This document shows, one piece after another, positions 33,434-44,363 of a stretch of DNA of 64,000 bases. The DNA lies in assembly GCA_963920575.1 (NCBI GenBank), contig OY986973.1, positions 11,291,395 to 11,355,394 on the forward strand, written 5' to 3'. A program made the position numbers and the translations under genes. How positions within the stretch are numbered: the first letter of the stretch is position 1; each line of letters begins with the position of its first letter. Below the pieces are notes generated by a model. That model was given only the letters and a program-made list of their open reading frames with translations. It did no database searches and was not told the origin of the DNA. This DNA is from Narthecium ossifragum (lineage: Eukaryota; Streptophyta; Magnoliopsida; Dioscoreales; Nartheciaceae).

Positions 33434-35045
33434 GGGGGGACCCGGGGGGCAGGGGGCGCTGGGGAGCATTTTTGTCCCATCAGCCCCTATTGTCATATCA
33501 AAAAAAAATTAAGACCTACTGTCAAACCCTATTTTTTTTAGCCCATATTGACCCATCTACCTAAAATAAAAGAATGAATTTAACAGGAAAAGGTTTTAAA
33601 GGAGAAACATCAAGAATGAATTTACAAGAAAATTTCTCTAGTTTATATAGAGCTTTGGGCATCTATAGTTTGAATGTGTGTAAGAACTTGAGAGAGGCAC
33701 ACACACATGCACGCGCGTGTGCCACCGGCCCCCACCCGCCGGCAATCCTCCTCCGACCGGTCGTCGGACCGGCGCCGGTGACATGTGCGTCCATGTCGGC
33801 GCCATGTGTACGCCACTCGTGTGTTTTTGTCTGCACGGCAGGTGACTGTTCATCTTCCTGAGCAGTTACAAGTGGGTTGAGCTACATTGAGTGAGCCATT
33901 AATTCACCATAAGTGGGCTGAGTCAGTTATGACTCTTGGGTCTCCCCATGATGCCCATGACTGCGCAGTTATGGATGAGGTGGCAATCCATGTTCTCCTG
34001 GGTTGCTGTTACTGGTGACGTGGCGCCTGTTCAGCTCCCCACTAAGTAGCAGTTACTAGTGATGTGGCAGAGTGGCAGCCCATGACTGGGCGATTACTAA
34101 TGACGTGGCGCTGACGTGGTGTCGACTATTCATGATGTGGCGTTGATGTGGCATCAGTTACTGATAACGTGACGAGTCTCTTCACTTCCCCACTAAATGG
34201 CTGATCAACTAGCCTAACTAGCCTATAAATAGGACCTCATACCATCCATTCAAAAAGGCTTGGACATGCATACACACTTGCACACCACCACTTTGTAGAG
34301 GGTTTTGTTGCTTGAGAGTACCAACCGACGAAGGCTTGACGGGCGATCGGAGGCCGGCTTCCTTCCGTACGCGCAGAAGATTGTTGTACCCTGGGAGCTT
34401 TTTGCCGGAAGAACCATAAGCTGTGGTGGTGGACAAACAAAGCTTAAGGGCACAATGTGATACACTGGCCTCGATCCAGTTCTTTTCCATACTCGGCGGC
34501 ATTTTCCTCCTTCTTCTTTCTTGTACCTGTTTATCGGTACGTTTGTTTTTGTTGTTTTATTTAATCAGTGTAAAGAATTACTTGCTATCTTAGTAAAAAC
34601 AAGAATCCTAGTATTATTTCCAACAAAATTTAGCTCCGGATCATTGAGCGCTCTGAGGAGACTACTGTCGATGCTAAGGAGATGCTTTAACGATTCATTA
34701 TAAATCTCTTTTGCTAAGAATTTTAAGACAAATGCTATCTCCTCATGCTGTTGAGAAGCAAAGCACCTTTTTAACTAATGAATCATGATGGAATGATAAC
34801 TCTGACAGGAAATGAAGCACAAAAAAGGAAGAAGAAATTATAGACTCATCGAGTATTTATCCAAAATCACCTTCCTTAGGTAGTCAAATATATATGCTAC
34901 GGTGCTCTCAATTATGCCGGTCATTGTGTATGTTTTTCAACTGCTAGTTTGCTCATAAACATATACGCTTGCAGCGGTATTATACCAAATTTCACAATTT
35001 AGTAGTCTGTGACCTAAGAGAAGATTGAACTTACAATTAATACCG
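33434..35045. other. Intergenic stretch with LTR-like promoter and GACGTGGC repeats
   Basis: No gene is recognised. G-runs adjoin the Athila edge at 33434-33470. From 34010 to 34180 the words GACGTGGC or GATGTGGC recur about six times, then TATAAATA at 34224-34231 and a leader-like region to about 34530. This resembles the U3-R of a Copia-type LTR, but TG...CA ends and a partner were not found. A (CA)n-type patch lies at 33700-33720. Confidence 0.4.
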
Positions 35046-35185
35046 CTCCCAACTGAAAGAGCAACTTCCTTGGCTCCCTCCTCATACAATTGTTTGGCAG
35101 TGCACTCACATCCTTCATCATGGGATTCTAGAGATGAATCAGACCAAGAGTGGAGATCTGATAGCTAGCAGGCGGTGGTGCCGGA
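35046..35185 (-). other. Exon-like fragment of an unrecognised plant gene
   Basis: The minus strand has an open stretch with SLESHDEGCECTAKQLYEEG followed by AKEVALSVGSGIN, then a canonical donor GTAAGT. An AG acceptor precedes it. Composition and splice signals look like a genuine coding exon. I do not recognise the family. It may belong with the exon-like pieces at 40683-41355 on the other side of the Reina insertion. Confidence 0.3.
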
Positions 35186-35453
35186 CGGCTCAATTCATCC
35201 TCAGAGCGGTGGTTCTCTACATCAAGTACCTCCCAAACAATCAAACATAAATAAATATGCATGAAAGTTTCAATTATAAAAGTGCACTGTCACTGATTAT
35301 GTTAAAAAAGTTACGGTGAGTATTACTAATCAAACAGTCCGGAACAAAGGAGCCAATGACACTCTTAAAACCCAAACAACATATCAATGAAAAATAAAAT
35401 AACTAAAGATATAATTCTACCATATTTGAACTTATAGATATACAGTATAACAT

Positions 35454-35458
35454 CATTT
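35454..35458. repeat. Putative target duplication of Reina element (CATTT/CATTC)
   Basis: CATTT precedes the 5' LTR and CATTC (40526-40530) follows the 3' LTR. Four of five bases match, as expected for an old insertion. Confidence 0.6.
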
Positions 35459-35870
35459 TGATAGGATGCTGAGTTGGAAGCTACAGCCGGAAGTGATTCA
35501 TACATACTAAAGGAGGAAGAACTGGCTGGCAAGGGAAAGGAATCAAGGCACAGAGCTGGTGGGAAATTAAGGAAGAAACTGCCTGGAATGGCAACAACAA
35601 TCAAGCAACAATCAGGGATAAATAAACAGCTATAATAGATGAGTTTCCACTATTATGCTAATGTAGTTCATTAAATTCGGAAGATGTAAGCTATCACAGG
35701 CAATGAATGAATATTACATCTTCTTCTCCTATCTCTAAGTATTCTTCTCTGTCTCTCTGCTTTTCTTCTTCTTCTTTATTTCACTGCTCCTCCCTCCTGC
35801 GATCTCATGGCTGGCTGCTTTCAGCCATCTGGAACCTGGTAGGCCCTGTGTCAACGAGAAGGTCCTATCA
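35459..35870 (+). mobile_element. Reina 5' LTR
   Basis: TGATAGGATGCTGAG to GAAGGTCCTATCA, 412 bp, the same length as the 3' LTR, with scattered substitutions between the two. Confidence 0.9.
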
Positions 35871-35872
35871 AT

Positions 35873-35880
35873 TGGTATCA
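35873..35880 (+). other. Primer binding site, tRNA-Met type (Reina)
   Basis: TGGTATCA begins two bases after the LTR, followed by GACATCGG, a common variant of the TGGTATCAGAGC site. Confidence 0.75.
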
Positions 35881-35901
35881 GACATCGGTCCTCTTCACTA
35901 C

Positions 35902-36990
35902 ATGCCAAAGGAATTGTGGTCCATGGACGATGCGGCTAAGCTTCGGCAGATCGAGGTCGATATCCATGGGCTCCAACAAGCTGTATGTCATCACGTGGAC
36001 TCCTACGAGGATCTTTCTGCCAGGTCTCGGCCCTCACCGACGCTATCCTTGAACTCCGACACAGCCGGCACCCTACTTCTCCGGGTTCCCACCAGGGAAG
36101 TTCGGGCTCTCGTCCACCGATTGATCCGGGAGGAGTCCAAGCCAGTTTACTCACGTAGATTTTTCGCGGACTACGGGGGATGATCCGATGGGGTGGGTTT
36201 ATGTGGCGAAGCAGTTCATCGAATTCCAAGGCACTGCCGAGGCAGACAAGGTGTTGCTGGCCTCCTTCCATCTGCAGGGTGACGCTCTCCACTGGCTCTG
36301 ATGGTTCAATGGATTTCATTCGCATCCCTCTTGGCAGGAATTCACAATGGCTTTTTGCGCACGTTTCGGGCCTTGTGACGAGGACGATATCCATGAGACC
36401 CTCTCCAAATTACGACAAACTGGCTCGGTGCAAGAATATCAAGCCCAGTTTGAGCATCTATCTATGCGGGTGCATGATTAGTCGGAACCACAGCTGCGCG
36501 GCTGTTTCATCGGGGGTCTGTGCGAGGAGATTCAGCTGGATGTCAAATTGCTCGAACCGCGGACCCTTCCGAACACCATCAGCTTTATTCTCCTTGTAGA
36601 GGAAACACATCTAAAGACTCGGCGCATCTTTGGCGGCGCTGGCCTCCTTCTGACTCCCACTCGGAAAACCGCATTGCCCCTACCTACCCTGGGTTCTCCG
36701 GCCATTAGAGGTGCAACGGCGCCAACTCCACCGACGCCTCGGAATGTCGGCTTCACTCGGCTGACTTCGGACTAGATGAAGGAGCGGCGGGACAAGGGCC
36801 TCTGCTATAACTGCGACGAGAAGTTTGTTAAGAGGCACGTTTGCAAGCATCAACAGCTCTTCCTGCTCGAGGTTCCGTCGGCCGACAATGAGGGCGCCTT
36901 TTCTCCGCCAGAGACTTCCGACGCCGAACAGGAGCCCCCAGACTAGCCGGAGATCTCCATCCATGCCCTCTCTGGGTGCTCTACCCTTCG
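35902..36990 (+). pseudogene. Reina gag, with deleted protease core
   Basis: Starts at ATG 35902 (MPKELWSMDD). Pieces in several frames give the capsid-like region (FQGTAEADKVLLASFHLQGD, FARFGPCDEDDIH, VQEYQAQFEHLS) and a zinc-knuckle-like CYNCDEKFVKRHVCK near 36800-36850. A TAG at 36944-36946 follows EQEPPD. Then [14 protein letters not shown] runs straight into [16 protein letters not shown]. In Reina elements these two stretches flank the protease active site (DGG/DSGSTHNF); here roughly 70 residues between them are gone. Confidence 0.75.
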
Positions 36991-36994
36991 CACC

Positions 36995-38760
36995 ATGCGC
37001 TTCCGCGTGGACTTGTACCCGTTGGAAGTTCGCGGCTCGGATGTTGTGCTCGGGATCCAGTGGTTGCGCGGTCTTGGCCCGGTCTTGCATGACAGAGAGA
37101 ACCTGACGATGCGGTTCGACCTCAACGGCGTCAACCAGGTGCTTCGCGGCGGCACTCAGCCACCCCTTTCTCGGGGTTCGCTACACTCAATCCAGCGCTT
37201 GTTGGATCATGATGCAGACGCATACTTTTGCCTGGCGTCAAGTGAGGACCCATCTCAATTGCATGAGTCCAACATCCCATCGCCGCTTGACTCCCTATTA
37301 CTGGACTTCAAGGACATCTTCGCCGAGCCCCACGACCTACCTCCCACCAGATCCCATGATCACCATATCACCAACATCCCTGGGGCTGACCCAGCGAATG
37401 TTCATATGTACCGGTACCCGCACGCCCAGACGACGGAGATAGAAAGAATTGTATGCGAGATGCTCCAGTCTAGGATTATCCAACCAAGCACGAGCCCTTT
37501 CTCTTCCCCTATTCTGCTGGTTAAAAAGAAAGATGGCTCTTGGAGGTTTTGCGTGGATTACCGGGCACTCAACGACATCACCTTCAAAGATCGCCACCCG
37601 ATACCTGTCAATGATGAGCTTCTCGACGAACTACACGGTGCGTCCTTCTTCATGAAGCTGGATTTAAAGTCAGGCTATCACCAGATACGAGTGGCCACCG
37701 CCGATGTGCACAAGACGGCTTTCCGCACCCACGACGGCCACTATAAATTTTTGGTGATGCTCTTTGGACTCACTAATGCGCCGACAACATTTCAGTCCAT
37801 CATGAATGACATCTTCAGGTCAGCCCTCCGGAATTCATCTTTTTTATGACATTTTAATCTACAGCAATGGTTGGGATGAGCACATGCATCACATGCTCTG
37901 GGCATTCCAAACCTTGCGTCGCCATCACTTTGTGGCCAACAGAAAAAAAATGTGTCTTCGGGCACACCGAGGTTGATTACCTGGGCCACTTAATATCCTC
38001 TCGTGGTGTAGCAGCCGATCCAGAGAAAATCCACAGCATGTTGGATTCGCCACGACCTCCATCCGTCCGCGCCTTGCGTGTCTTCCTCGGACTGACCGGC
38101 TATTACCGCCGGTTTGTACGTGATTATGGTGGCATCGTCGGACCACTGACCAAGCTCCTCCAGCACCAAAAGTTCACCTGGTCCGACGAGGCAGAGGTTG
38201 TGTTCCTTGCGCTAAGGCACGCCATGTCCTCCACCCCTGTTTTGGCTCTGCCGGATTTCTCCAAGACCTTTGTCATCGAGGCTGACGCATCGGGCTCGGG
38301 AATGCGTGTCGTGCTTATGCAAGATGGTCATCCCATCGCCTTCTTCAGCAAGGCTTTATCACCACGGGCGCAGGCCAGATCTACCTACGAGAAGGAGCTC
38401 ATGGCGGTGGTGCATGCCGTCTTGCGGTGGTGCACCTACTTGATTGGGCGGCGATTCCAAGTCCGGACGGACCACCGGAGCCTGAAACACCTCTTGGAGC
38501 AGCGCCTGACCACGCCGGATCAACAATGGTGGATGCTCAAGTTGCTCGGCTTTGATTTTGACATCGTCTACCGCCCATGCCGTGAGAAAAACGTTGCGGA
38601 TGCCCTCTCTCACCAGCACGAAGGCGCCGAGCTTTCTGTGATCCTATCATCCCGCCCGTCCTGGCTCGATGCCGTACGTGACGAGGCCCGATCGAGCCCC
38701 GGTCTAGACGATCTCCGACGACGGATACAGCAGGGCGATGCCGCTTGCATGAACTACTCG
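36995..38760 (+). pseudogene. Reina reverse transcriptase and RNase H
   Basis: RT is open in one frame to about 37840 ([43 protein letters not shown]). A frameshift follows. The catalytic loop then reads FFYDILIYS, so the first Asp of F-x-D-D is Tyr. A second frameshift lies in a run of eight A near 37941-37948. RNase H and connection follow (KCVFGHTEVDYLGH, LTGYYRRFVRDYGG, EADASGSGMRVVLMQDG, EKNVADALS). The enzyme is inactive on two counts. Confidence 0.85.
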
Positions 38761-38799
38761 CTGGTGGATGGGCATCATAGGGCTCCAAGGCCGTATGGT

Positions 38800-40131
38800 G
38801 TTGCCGGCGGATTCGCAACACAAGTTGCACCTCTTGGCCGAGTTCCACGATACCGTCAGTGGTCACTCCGGGATATTGTGGACATACAAGCGACTGGCGG
38901 CAAGTTTCTTCTGACAGGGGATATATCGCGACATCAACCTGTATGTGCGCGCCTGTGATACGTGCCAGAGGAGCAAATATGAAGCCACGTCGCCTGCGGG
39001 ATTACTCCAGCCCCTTCCTGTTCCCGATCGTGTATGGGAAGACATAGCTATGGACTTCATCGACGGCTTACCCAAATCTTCCAGCTACTCGGTGGTCATG
39101 GTGGTCATCGATCGGCTTACGAAGTACGCGCATTTCGTTCCGCTGAAGCATCTGTACACGACACGAGGGGTAGCGGAAATGTTTGTGCACGAGGTAGTCC
39201 ATCTTCACGGCCATCCTCGCTCCATTGTCTCCGACATAGACCCGGTTTTTGTTAGCCGATTTTGGCAGGAATTTTCTAACATATAGGGCACCACTTTAAA
39301 GACCAGCACCGCTTATCATCCCCAAACCGATGGACAGTCCAAGGTGTTAAATCGTTGCTTAAAAACCTACCACCAATGCTTTGCCAGCCTACGACTGTCG
39401 GCCTGGGTTCGTTGGCTCCCTTGGGCCGAGCTGTGGTATAACACATCCTTTCATTCCACGATAGGCATGACGCCCCTCGAGGCCGTCTATGGCCGCCCTC
39501 CCCCTACACTTGTCCGTTATGAGGTCAGCTTTGCTGCTGTCGCCTTGGTTCATCAGGAGTTGCGCTCTCGGGATGCAACGTTGCGTCTACTGAAAGATAA
39601 CTTGGTGCTCGCCCATAACCGGATGAAGGTCCAAATTGACAAGCATCACCGCGAGCTGACATTTAAGGTTGGCGATTGGGTGTTCTTGAAGATGTAGCCC
39701 TACCGACAGACTTCCATTCAGTTCCGCGCCAACAAGAAATTAGCTCCTAGATTTTACGGTCCTTTTCAGATTGCACAGAAATTGGGTCATGTTGCCTACC
39801 GGCTATTACTGCCTCCTCAATCCAAATTACAATCAGTCTTCCATGTCTCCCAACTGCGCCGTCAGATCAGTACTACTGGTCGCGCTCTACCGCATCTTCC
39901 TGACTTCACTGACAACGAGGACTTGGTCATTGAGCCCACCGAGATCTCTTATTACCGCTGGGTTAAACGTGGGGATCATGTGGTACAAGAAGTCCTAGTT
40001 CCTTGGACTGGCCTACCCATGGAAGATGCTACTTGGGAGCCATTCATCCCACTAACTAAACAGTTTCCAAACTTGAACCTTGAGGACAATGTTCTTCTTC
40101 AGGGCACCGGGAGTGATAGGATGCTGAATTG
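38800..40131 (+). pseudogene. Reina integrase with chromodomain-like C-terminus
   Basis: Zinc-binding part HDTVSGHSG...CDTCQRSK, catalytic Asp in AMDFIDGLP and in IVSDIDPVF. The catalytic Glu is Lys in TDGQSKVLNR (AAG at 39341-39343). Stops occur near 38916, at 39284-39286 and at 39695-39697. The C-terminus has LAPRFYGPFQI, VFHVSQLRR and VPWTGLPMEDATWEPF, then ends just before the 3' LTR. Confidence 0.85.
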
Positions 40132-40525
40132 AAAGCTACAGCCGGAAGCGATTCATACATACCAAAGGAGGAAGAACTGGCTGGCAATGGGAAGGAATCA
40201 AGGCACAAAGCTGGTGGGAATTTAAGGAAGAAACTTCCTGGAATGGCAGGAGCAATCGGGCAGCAATCTGGGATAAATAAACAGCTATGATAGCTGAGTT
40301 TCCATTATTATGCTAATGTAGTTCATTAAATTCGGAAGATGTAAGCTATTACAGGCAATGAATGAATACTACATCTTCTCCTCCTATCTCTAAGTATTCT
40401 TATCTGTCTCTCTGCTTTTCTTCTTCTTCTTTATTTCATTGCTCCTCCCTCCTGCGATCTCGTGGATGGCTGCTTTCAGCCATCTGGAACCTAGTAGGCC
40501 GTGTGTCAATGAGAAGGTCCTATCA
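40114..40525 (+). mobile_element. Reina 3' LTR
   Basis: TGATAGGATGCTGAA to GTCCTATCA, 412 bp. The purine-rich GGGCACCGGGAG just before it is the likely polypurine tract. Confidence 0.9.
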
Positions 40526-40690
40526 CATTCATTCATGCATACCCACAAAAAATGGTGATATTGTTTTCCTCATCATATCAAATGAAAACAATGATAAATT
40601 GACTTATTGAAGATAAAGATATACAAATTGAAAAAGGAAATAAAAGACGAAACTTTACATGTGTACATTCATTCATGCATTTTCACAAAG
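40526..40690. repeat. Short direct repeat CATTCATTCATGCAT
   Basis: CATTCATTCATGCAT occurs at 40526 and again at 40666. Each copy is followed by a CACAAA-like stretch and GGTGATA or GGCGATA. Confidence 0.5.
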
Positions 40691-41355
40691 AACCGGCGAT
40701 AGTGTTCAATTGGATCACCATATCAAGTATATGTAGCAGAATTCCTTCAACAAGAGTGCCTACAAAAGCCATTGACACCGGCGAATAAACCCATGCTACC
40801 GCATTCCCTGCCACAATCGGAGCATAAGCCAATCGATGGATTGCAACTTTTGGAAAGAAATGTACACCAAAACCAAACCATAACAAAACCCCATAAAAAC
40901 TCTAAAAAAACACTACTCTGTTTGTGTGCAAAAACCTCTCTTTTTTGGTTTTTTTTAAGAAAACGATGGTTAATTGACTACTTGAATGCAGGAGAAGTCT
41001 TATAACATACTTAAATTTGGAACCCAGCAATGTCACTGGTCTCCTTGCTGAAGCCCATGATCAGGGTGGCAGCCAGGTTGGCCACTGAGGCAAATGCTCT
41101 CAAGAAGTCATAAAAGGTCACAAATTTAACCACAATATGATGATAATGTGAGGTACATTACCATATTTCCTCGGCATGCAACCTTCGTGCAAGAATCCCA
41201 GGAACCCAAATGCGTTTCTAAGCAGGGATCGAAGGTACCGAGATTAAACATTCTAACCCTGAGATAGCATCCAAGCAAACAAAGACATAGACAAACAAAT
41301 TAAACCTAGAAAGCTCAGACAAAGAGGACGAAGTGCGATTGGCACCAGAGGACAT
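40683..41355 (-). other. Exon-like pieces of an unrecognised gene, minus strand
   Basis: From right to left: a start-like ATG at 41353-41355 (MSSGANRTSSSLSELSRF); a 56-nt piece bounded by TTAG and GTAATG near 41167-41222 (NAFGFLGFLHEGCMPRKY); a piece near 41015-41110 (FASVANLAATLIMGFSKETS) ending at a GTATGT donor; and 40683-40886 (VAIHRLAYAPIVAGNAVAWV, then SPVSMAFVGTLVEGILLH) ending in a stop. The hydrophobic pieces suggest a membrane protein. Splice signals look canonical, but the third piece ends in an in-frame stop, so it may be a pseudogene. The family was not recognised. Confidence 0.3.
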
Positions 41356-41574
41356 CGTTGTCTCTCTCGGGCTCACTGACCTCCGCGAGGAATCTCTTTA
41401 AAAGCAGATCGTCCTCCGCGAGGAGGAATTGAGAGAAGGGGCGGAGAGAGAAGTGGTCGGCGAGAGGGGAGAGAGGAGCGTCCGGAAGACGGCGGTGGCG
41501 GTGAGTCTCCTTGCTTTCTCTCTTTCATCCTCTATTCCTTTCTCTCTCTACATGCATTGCACTTATCAAGGCAG

Positions 41575-42005
41575 GATCCCTACGTCTGCCTCGAGTATGC
41601 CACCACCAAGTTCCACACCCACACCTGTACTGGTTCACTCCCATGCTTACCCCCCCAAACCCTTCCAATTTATCTATTTTTTTGCATCTATGTTTACAGA
41701 TCGAAACAAAGTTTGGAAATTTATGCTGTGGGTCTCTGTAGATGGAGGTAGGCACCCTGTGTTCCAGGAGAAACGGTCATCCTCCTCATCGAGGGCCTGC
41801 GCGAGATCTCCGTCATCGTCTGGAACAGCAACACCATCAATAACGACGACTTCATCGGCTCTGCCCGGTACTCTTCTCTTAGTCCCCTCTCCGGCTTCGT
41901 ATTCCATGGAGTGGTGATGATTAGGCTTCTTTGTTTTAGATTAGGATACAACTGCAGAAGGTCCTCTCCCATGGCTACGACGACTCCTCCTGAGCGCTCC
42001 AATCT
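41575..42005 (+). pseudogene. C2-domain gene pseudogene (elicitor-responsive protein 3 type)
   Basis: Three exon-like pieces keep splice signals. Piece 1 (about 41575-41632) encodes DPYVCLEYATTKFHTHTCT, then GT. Piece 2 (41742-41867) follows a CTGTAG acceptor, encodes DGGRHPVFQEK and, after a one-base frameshift near 41772, EGLREISVIVWNSNTINNDD, then FIGSAR and GT. Piece 3 (from 41945, after TTAG) encodes IQLQKVLSHGYDDSS and a TGA at 41991 where the family has Trp. These match the small plant calcium-binding C2 proteins related to rice elicitor-responsive protein 3. The N-terminal exon is not recognised. Frameshift and stop make it a pseudogene. Confidence 0.75.
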
Positions 42006-42278
42006 AAGACCTAAGACCGGGAAGTAGGATGTCGAGAATGCATGGAGGAGAAGCGGCGAACAGAGAGGCGGTTGGCGAGAGGGTACATAGGAGCGTCGCG
42101 GGGGTTGGGTGGGGGGGATCGGAAGCGGGGATAAGAGGATCGCGTAACCTCCTCCTCCGATGTTTGCTAAAATTTTCATCGTTGGATTCAAACAATAGCC
42201 AGCCTATGATTAACATCTCCTCACCGTCGGATAAACAAAAGTTATGATATAACCATCACAATAGCTACATCTTATAAC

Positions 42279-42287
42279 TTAATCTCG
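42279..42287. repeat. Putative 9-bp target duplication of the Mutator-like element (left)
   Basis: TTAATCTCG here compares with TTAAACTGG at 45540-45548, seven of nine bases identical. Nine base pairs is the standard duplication length for Mutator-like elements. Confidence 0.55.
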
Positions 42288-42425
42288 GGGGAATTGTCCA
42301 TAACCCCATTATTAAGATCCTCTTCGTTCAAAACCCAAGCAAGTTTAGGGAAAACCCCACACAACATTTTCTTGAAATAATAACTCAAAATCTTTCAAAA
42401 AAGACCATACTGCCCTCACCTCCTC
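42288..42425 (+). repeat. Left terminal inverted repeat of the Pack-MULE
   Basis: Begins GGGGAATTGTCCATAACCCC. Its inner part AAAAAAGACCATACTGCCC pairs with the inner part of the right repeat. Confidence 0.7.
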
Positions 42426-43229
42426 CGTTGAGCTGGCATGCGCGCTTTTTCCTCTCCGACCAATGTCTCTATCGAGCTCGCTTCCGGCGTCTCCCTCTTT
42501 CTCCGGCATAGCCGCAGCCACCCGTGGCCACCGCCGACACCTTCCCTCTCCTCGAGCTCGATGATGACGGTCGCCTCCAGCCTCCCACGTCCTCGACCAC
42601 TCCGTCAAGCTCCAGAACTCCCCCCTCGTCTCCCACCCCTCGACCTTGCACTGCTCTCCTCCCCCGCCATGCTCCGCCCCGGTCGCGTGAGAGGTGGAGG
42701 AAGGAAGCGAAGAGAAGGGCGGCGGAATCCGATGGAGCTCGGCGATGACAAGGTTGGCTTCAAAGCGGTGCTGAGGGTGATGGAGAAGCATCACGTCGAG
42801 TCTGGATAAGAGGTCACGGGAGAGGTGGAGTAAGGAAGCGAAGAGAAGGGCGGCGAGCACCGTAGTCAAAACCCACACCCTCTCCCACTACATCCAAGAA
42901 ATTAATGCTGATTAGATTGTGGCCCATCAAAACCCACACCACCAATCCAAAGCCTTCCCAGCAATTAATGTTGATTAGACTGAGGCTCATCAAAACCCAC
43001 ACCCACTGCAACCCCTGGCCCCGTCCCCTCCACTCTCCCATCTTCTGCATGTGCCAACTTACATGCCCTATGACTCTACTACGGCCTATTATCATAGTTT
43101 AGAAAAGAAAAATAATTTAAAATTTTAAAAATTACATATTTATCTCCGAAAACTTTCATATACCACATGGATCTTTCAAAAATTTAGTTTCTTGCAAAAA
43201 TATCATTCCATTTACTTAAGTCACTAATC
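42426..43229. other. Pack-MULE interior, GC-rich captured sequence with duplications
   Basis: A GC-rich, TCC-rich stretch (42430-42850) that resembles plant coding or 5' exon sequence; no family was recognised. A block with GAGAGGTGGA-(A/T)AAGGAAGCGAAGAG is duplicated at about 42690 and 42815. A second tandem duplication (about 65 bp, with AATTAATG-TGATTAGA and CATCAAAACCCACACC) lies at 42898-43005. The stretch 43090-43229 is AT-rich and holds nothing recognisable. Confidence 0.45.
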
Positions 43230-43235
43230 TAGTGT

Positions 43236-43975
43236 TATCTGGACCCATTTTCATCTTTCTGAATCCATTTCCATCTCTCTGGTCTATTTTCATCTCTCTG
43301 GTCCACTTTCATCTCTCTGGTCTATTTCCATCTCTACTTTCATCTCTCTGGTTTATTTTCATCTCTCTGATCCACTTTCATCTCTCTGGTCTATTTCCAT
43401 CTCTACTTTCATCTCTCTGGTCTATTTTCATCTCTCTGGTCTATTTCCATCTCTACTTTCATCTCTATGGTCTATTTCCATCTCTATTTCCATCTCTATT
43501 TTCATCTCTCTGGTCTATTTTCATCTCTCTGGTCTATTTCCATCTCTACTTTCATCTCTATGGTCTATTTCCATCTCTACTTTCATCTCTCTGGTCTATT
43601 TTCATCTCTCTAGTCTATTTTCATCTCTACTTTCATCTCTCTGGTCTATTTTCATCTCTCTGGTCTACTTTCATCTCTCTGGTCTATTTCCATCTCTACT
43701 TTCATCTCTCTGGTCTATTTCCATCTCTATTTTCATCTCTCTGGTCTAGTCTTATCTGTCATATCATTTTCATCGTTCTAATATATTTTCATCTTTCTCA
43801 TTCATTTTCATCTCTCTGGTCTACTTTCATCTCTCTGGTCTATTTTCATCTCTCTGGTCTAGTTTCATCTCTCTGGTCTATTTTCATCTCTCTGGTCTAG
43901 TTTCATCTCTCTGGTCTATTTTCATCTCTCTTGTATATTTTCAGCTCTCTGATCTATGTTTATCTTTCTAAACCC
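43236..43975. repeat. Minisatellite, unit about 18 bp (TTTCATCTCTCTGGTCTA)
   Basis: About forty head-to-tail copies with variants (TCCATCTCTAC, TTCATCTCTATGGTC). Higher-order patterns are visible where a short CATCTCTAC-type unit alternates with the full unit. The pyrimidine-rich strand is the plus strand. The repeat leaves a 222-residue frame of Phe, Ile, Ser, Leu and His repeats open, which is a by-product. It lies in the Pack-MULE. Confidence 0.9.
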
Positions 43976-43989
43976 TTATGGGCTATTTT

Positions 43990-44215
43990 CCCACTCCCCC
44001 ACCTCCACGAGAGAAGCCCAACACACCCACCTCCTCGTCCTTTAGATCCAGACCTCCATAAGAGATCAATCATGGTCCTTGTCAACTCCTCATTTAAAGC
44101 TTCCACTTTTCCCACTCCCCCACCTCCTCGTCCTTTAGATCCAGGCATCCACAAGTGATCAATCATGGTCCTTGTCAACTCCTCATTTAAAGCTTCCACT
44201 TTTCCCACTCCCCCA
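43990..44215. repeat. Tandem duplication, unit about 115 bp
   Basis: The unit contains CACCTCCTCGTCCTTTAGAT, a GATCAATCATGGTCCTTGTC stretch and AAAGCTTCCACTTTTCCCAC, and occurs twice in succession. Parts of it recur at 44795-44905 next to the DVR-like fragment, so the captured pieces were reshuffled after capture. Confidence 0.75.
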
Positions 44216-44363
44216 CCTCCACGAGAGGAATGCCAGGACTCCCATGTTCCTGTGAGTTTTTCTGCTGCTCAGATCCTTTCTCCCTTTTCTTTTGTTAAAG
44301 ACTATGGGGTATAAACATATAATTGGAGTTCTGGGTTTTTTTTGGTTTTTTTTGTGGGTGTAG

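Larger units (their letters stand above)
35459..40525 (+). mobile_element. Reina-lineage chromovirus, 5067 bp, decayed
   Basis: Two 412-bp LTRs, a tRNA-iMet-type primer site, gag, RT, RNase H and integrase in one direction, and a near-perfect target duplication. The small size, short LTRs, [17 protein letters not shown] and VPWTGLP..ATWEP chromodomain-like end are typical of Reina. Frameshifts and stops occur throughout, and the protease core is missing. Confidence 0.9.

Noticed and set aside
42345..42878. 177-codon minus-strand frame in the Pack-MULE
   Set aside because: It spans the inverted repeat and a GC-rich stretch and reads as charged low-complexity sequence; the opposite strand is equally open.
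43232..43900. 222-codon open frame of Phe/Ile/Ser/Leu repeats
   Set aside because: It is a translation of the 18-bp minisatellite; the unit length is a multiple of three, which keeps a frame open without selection.
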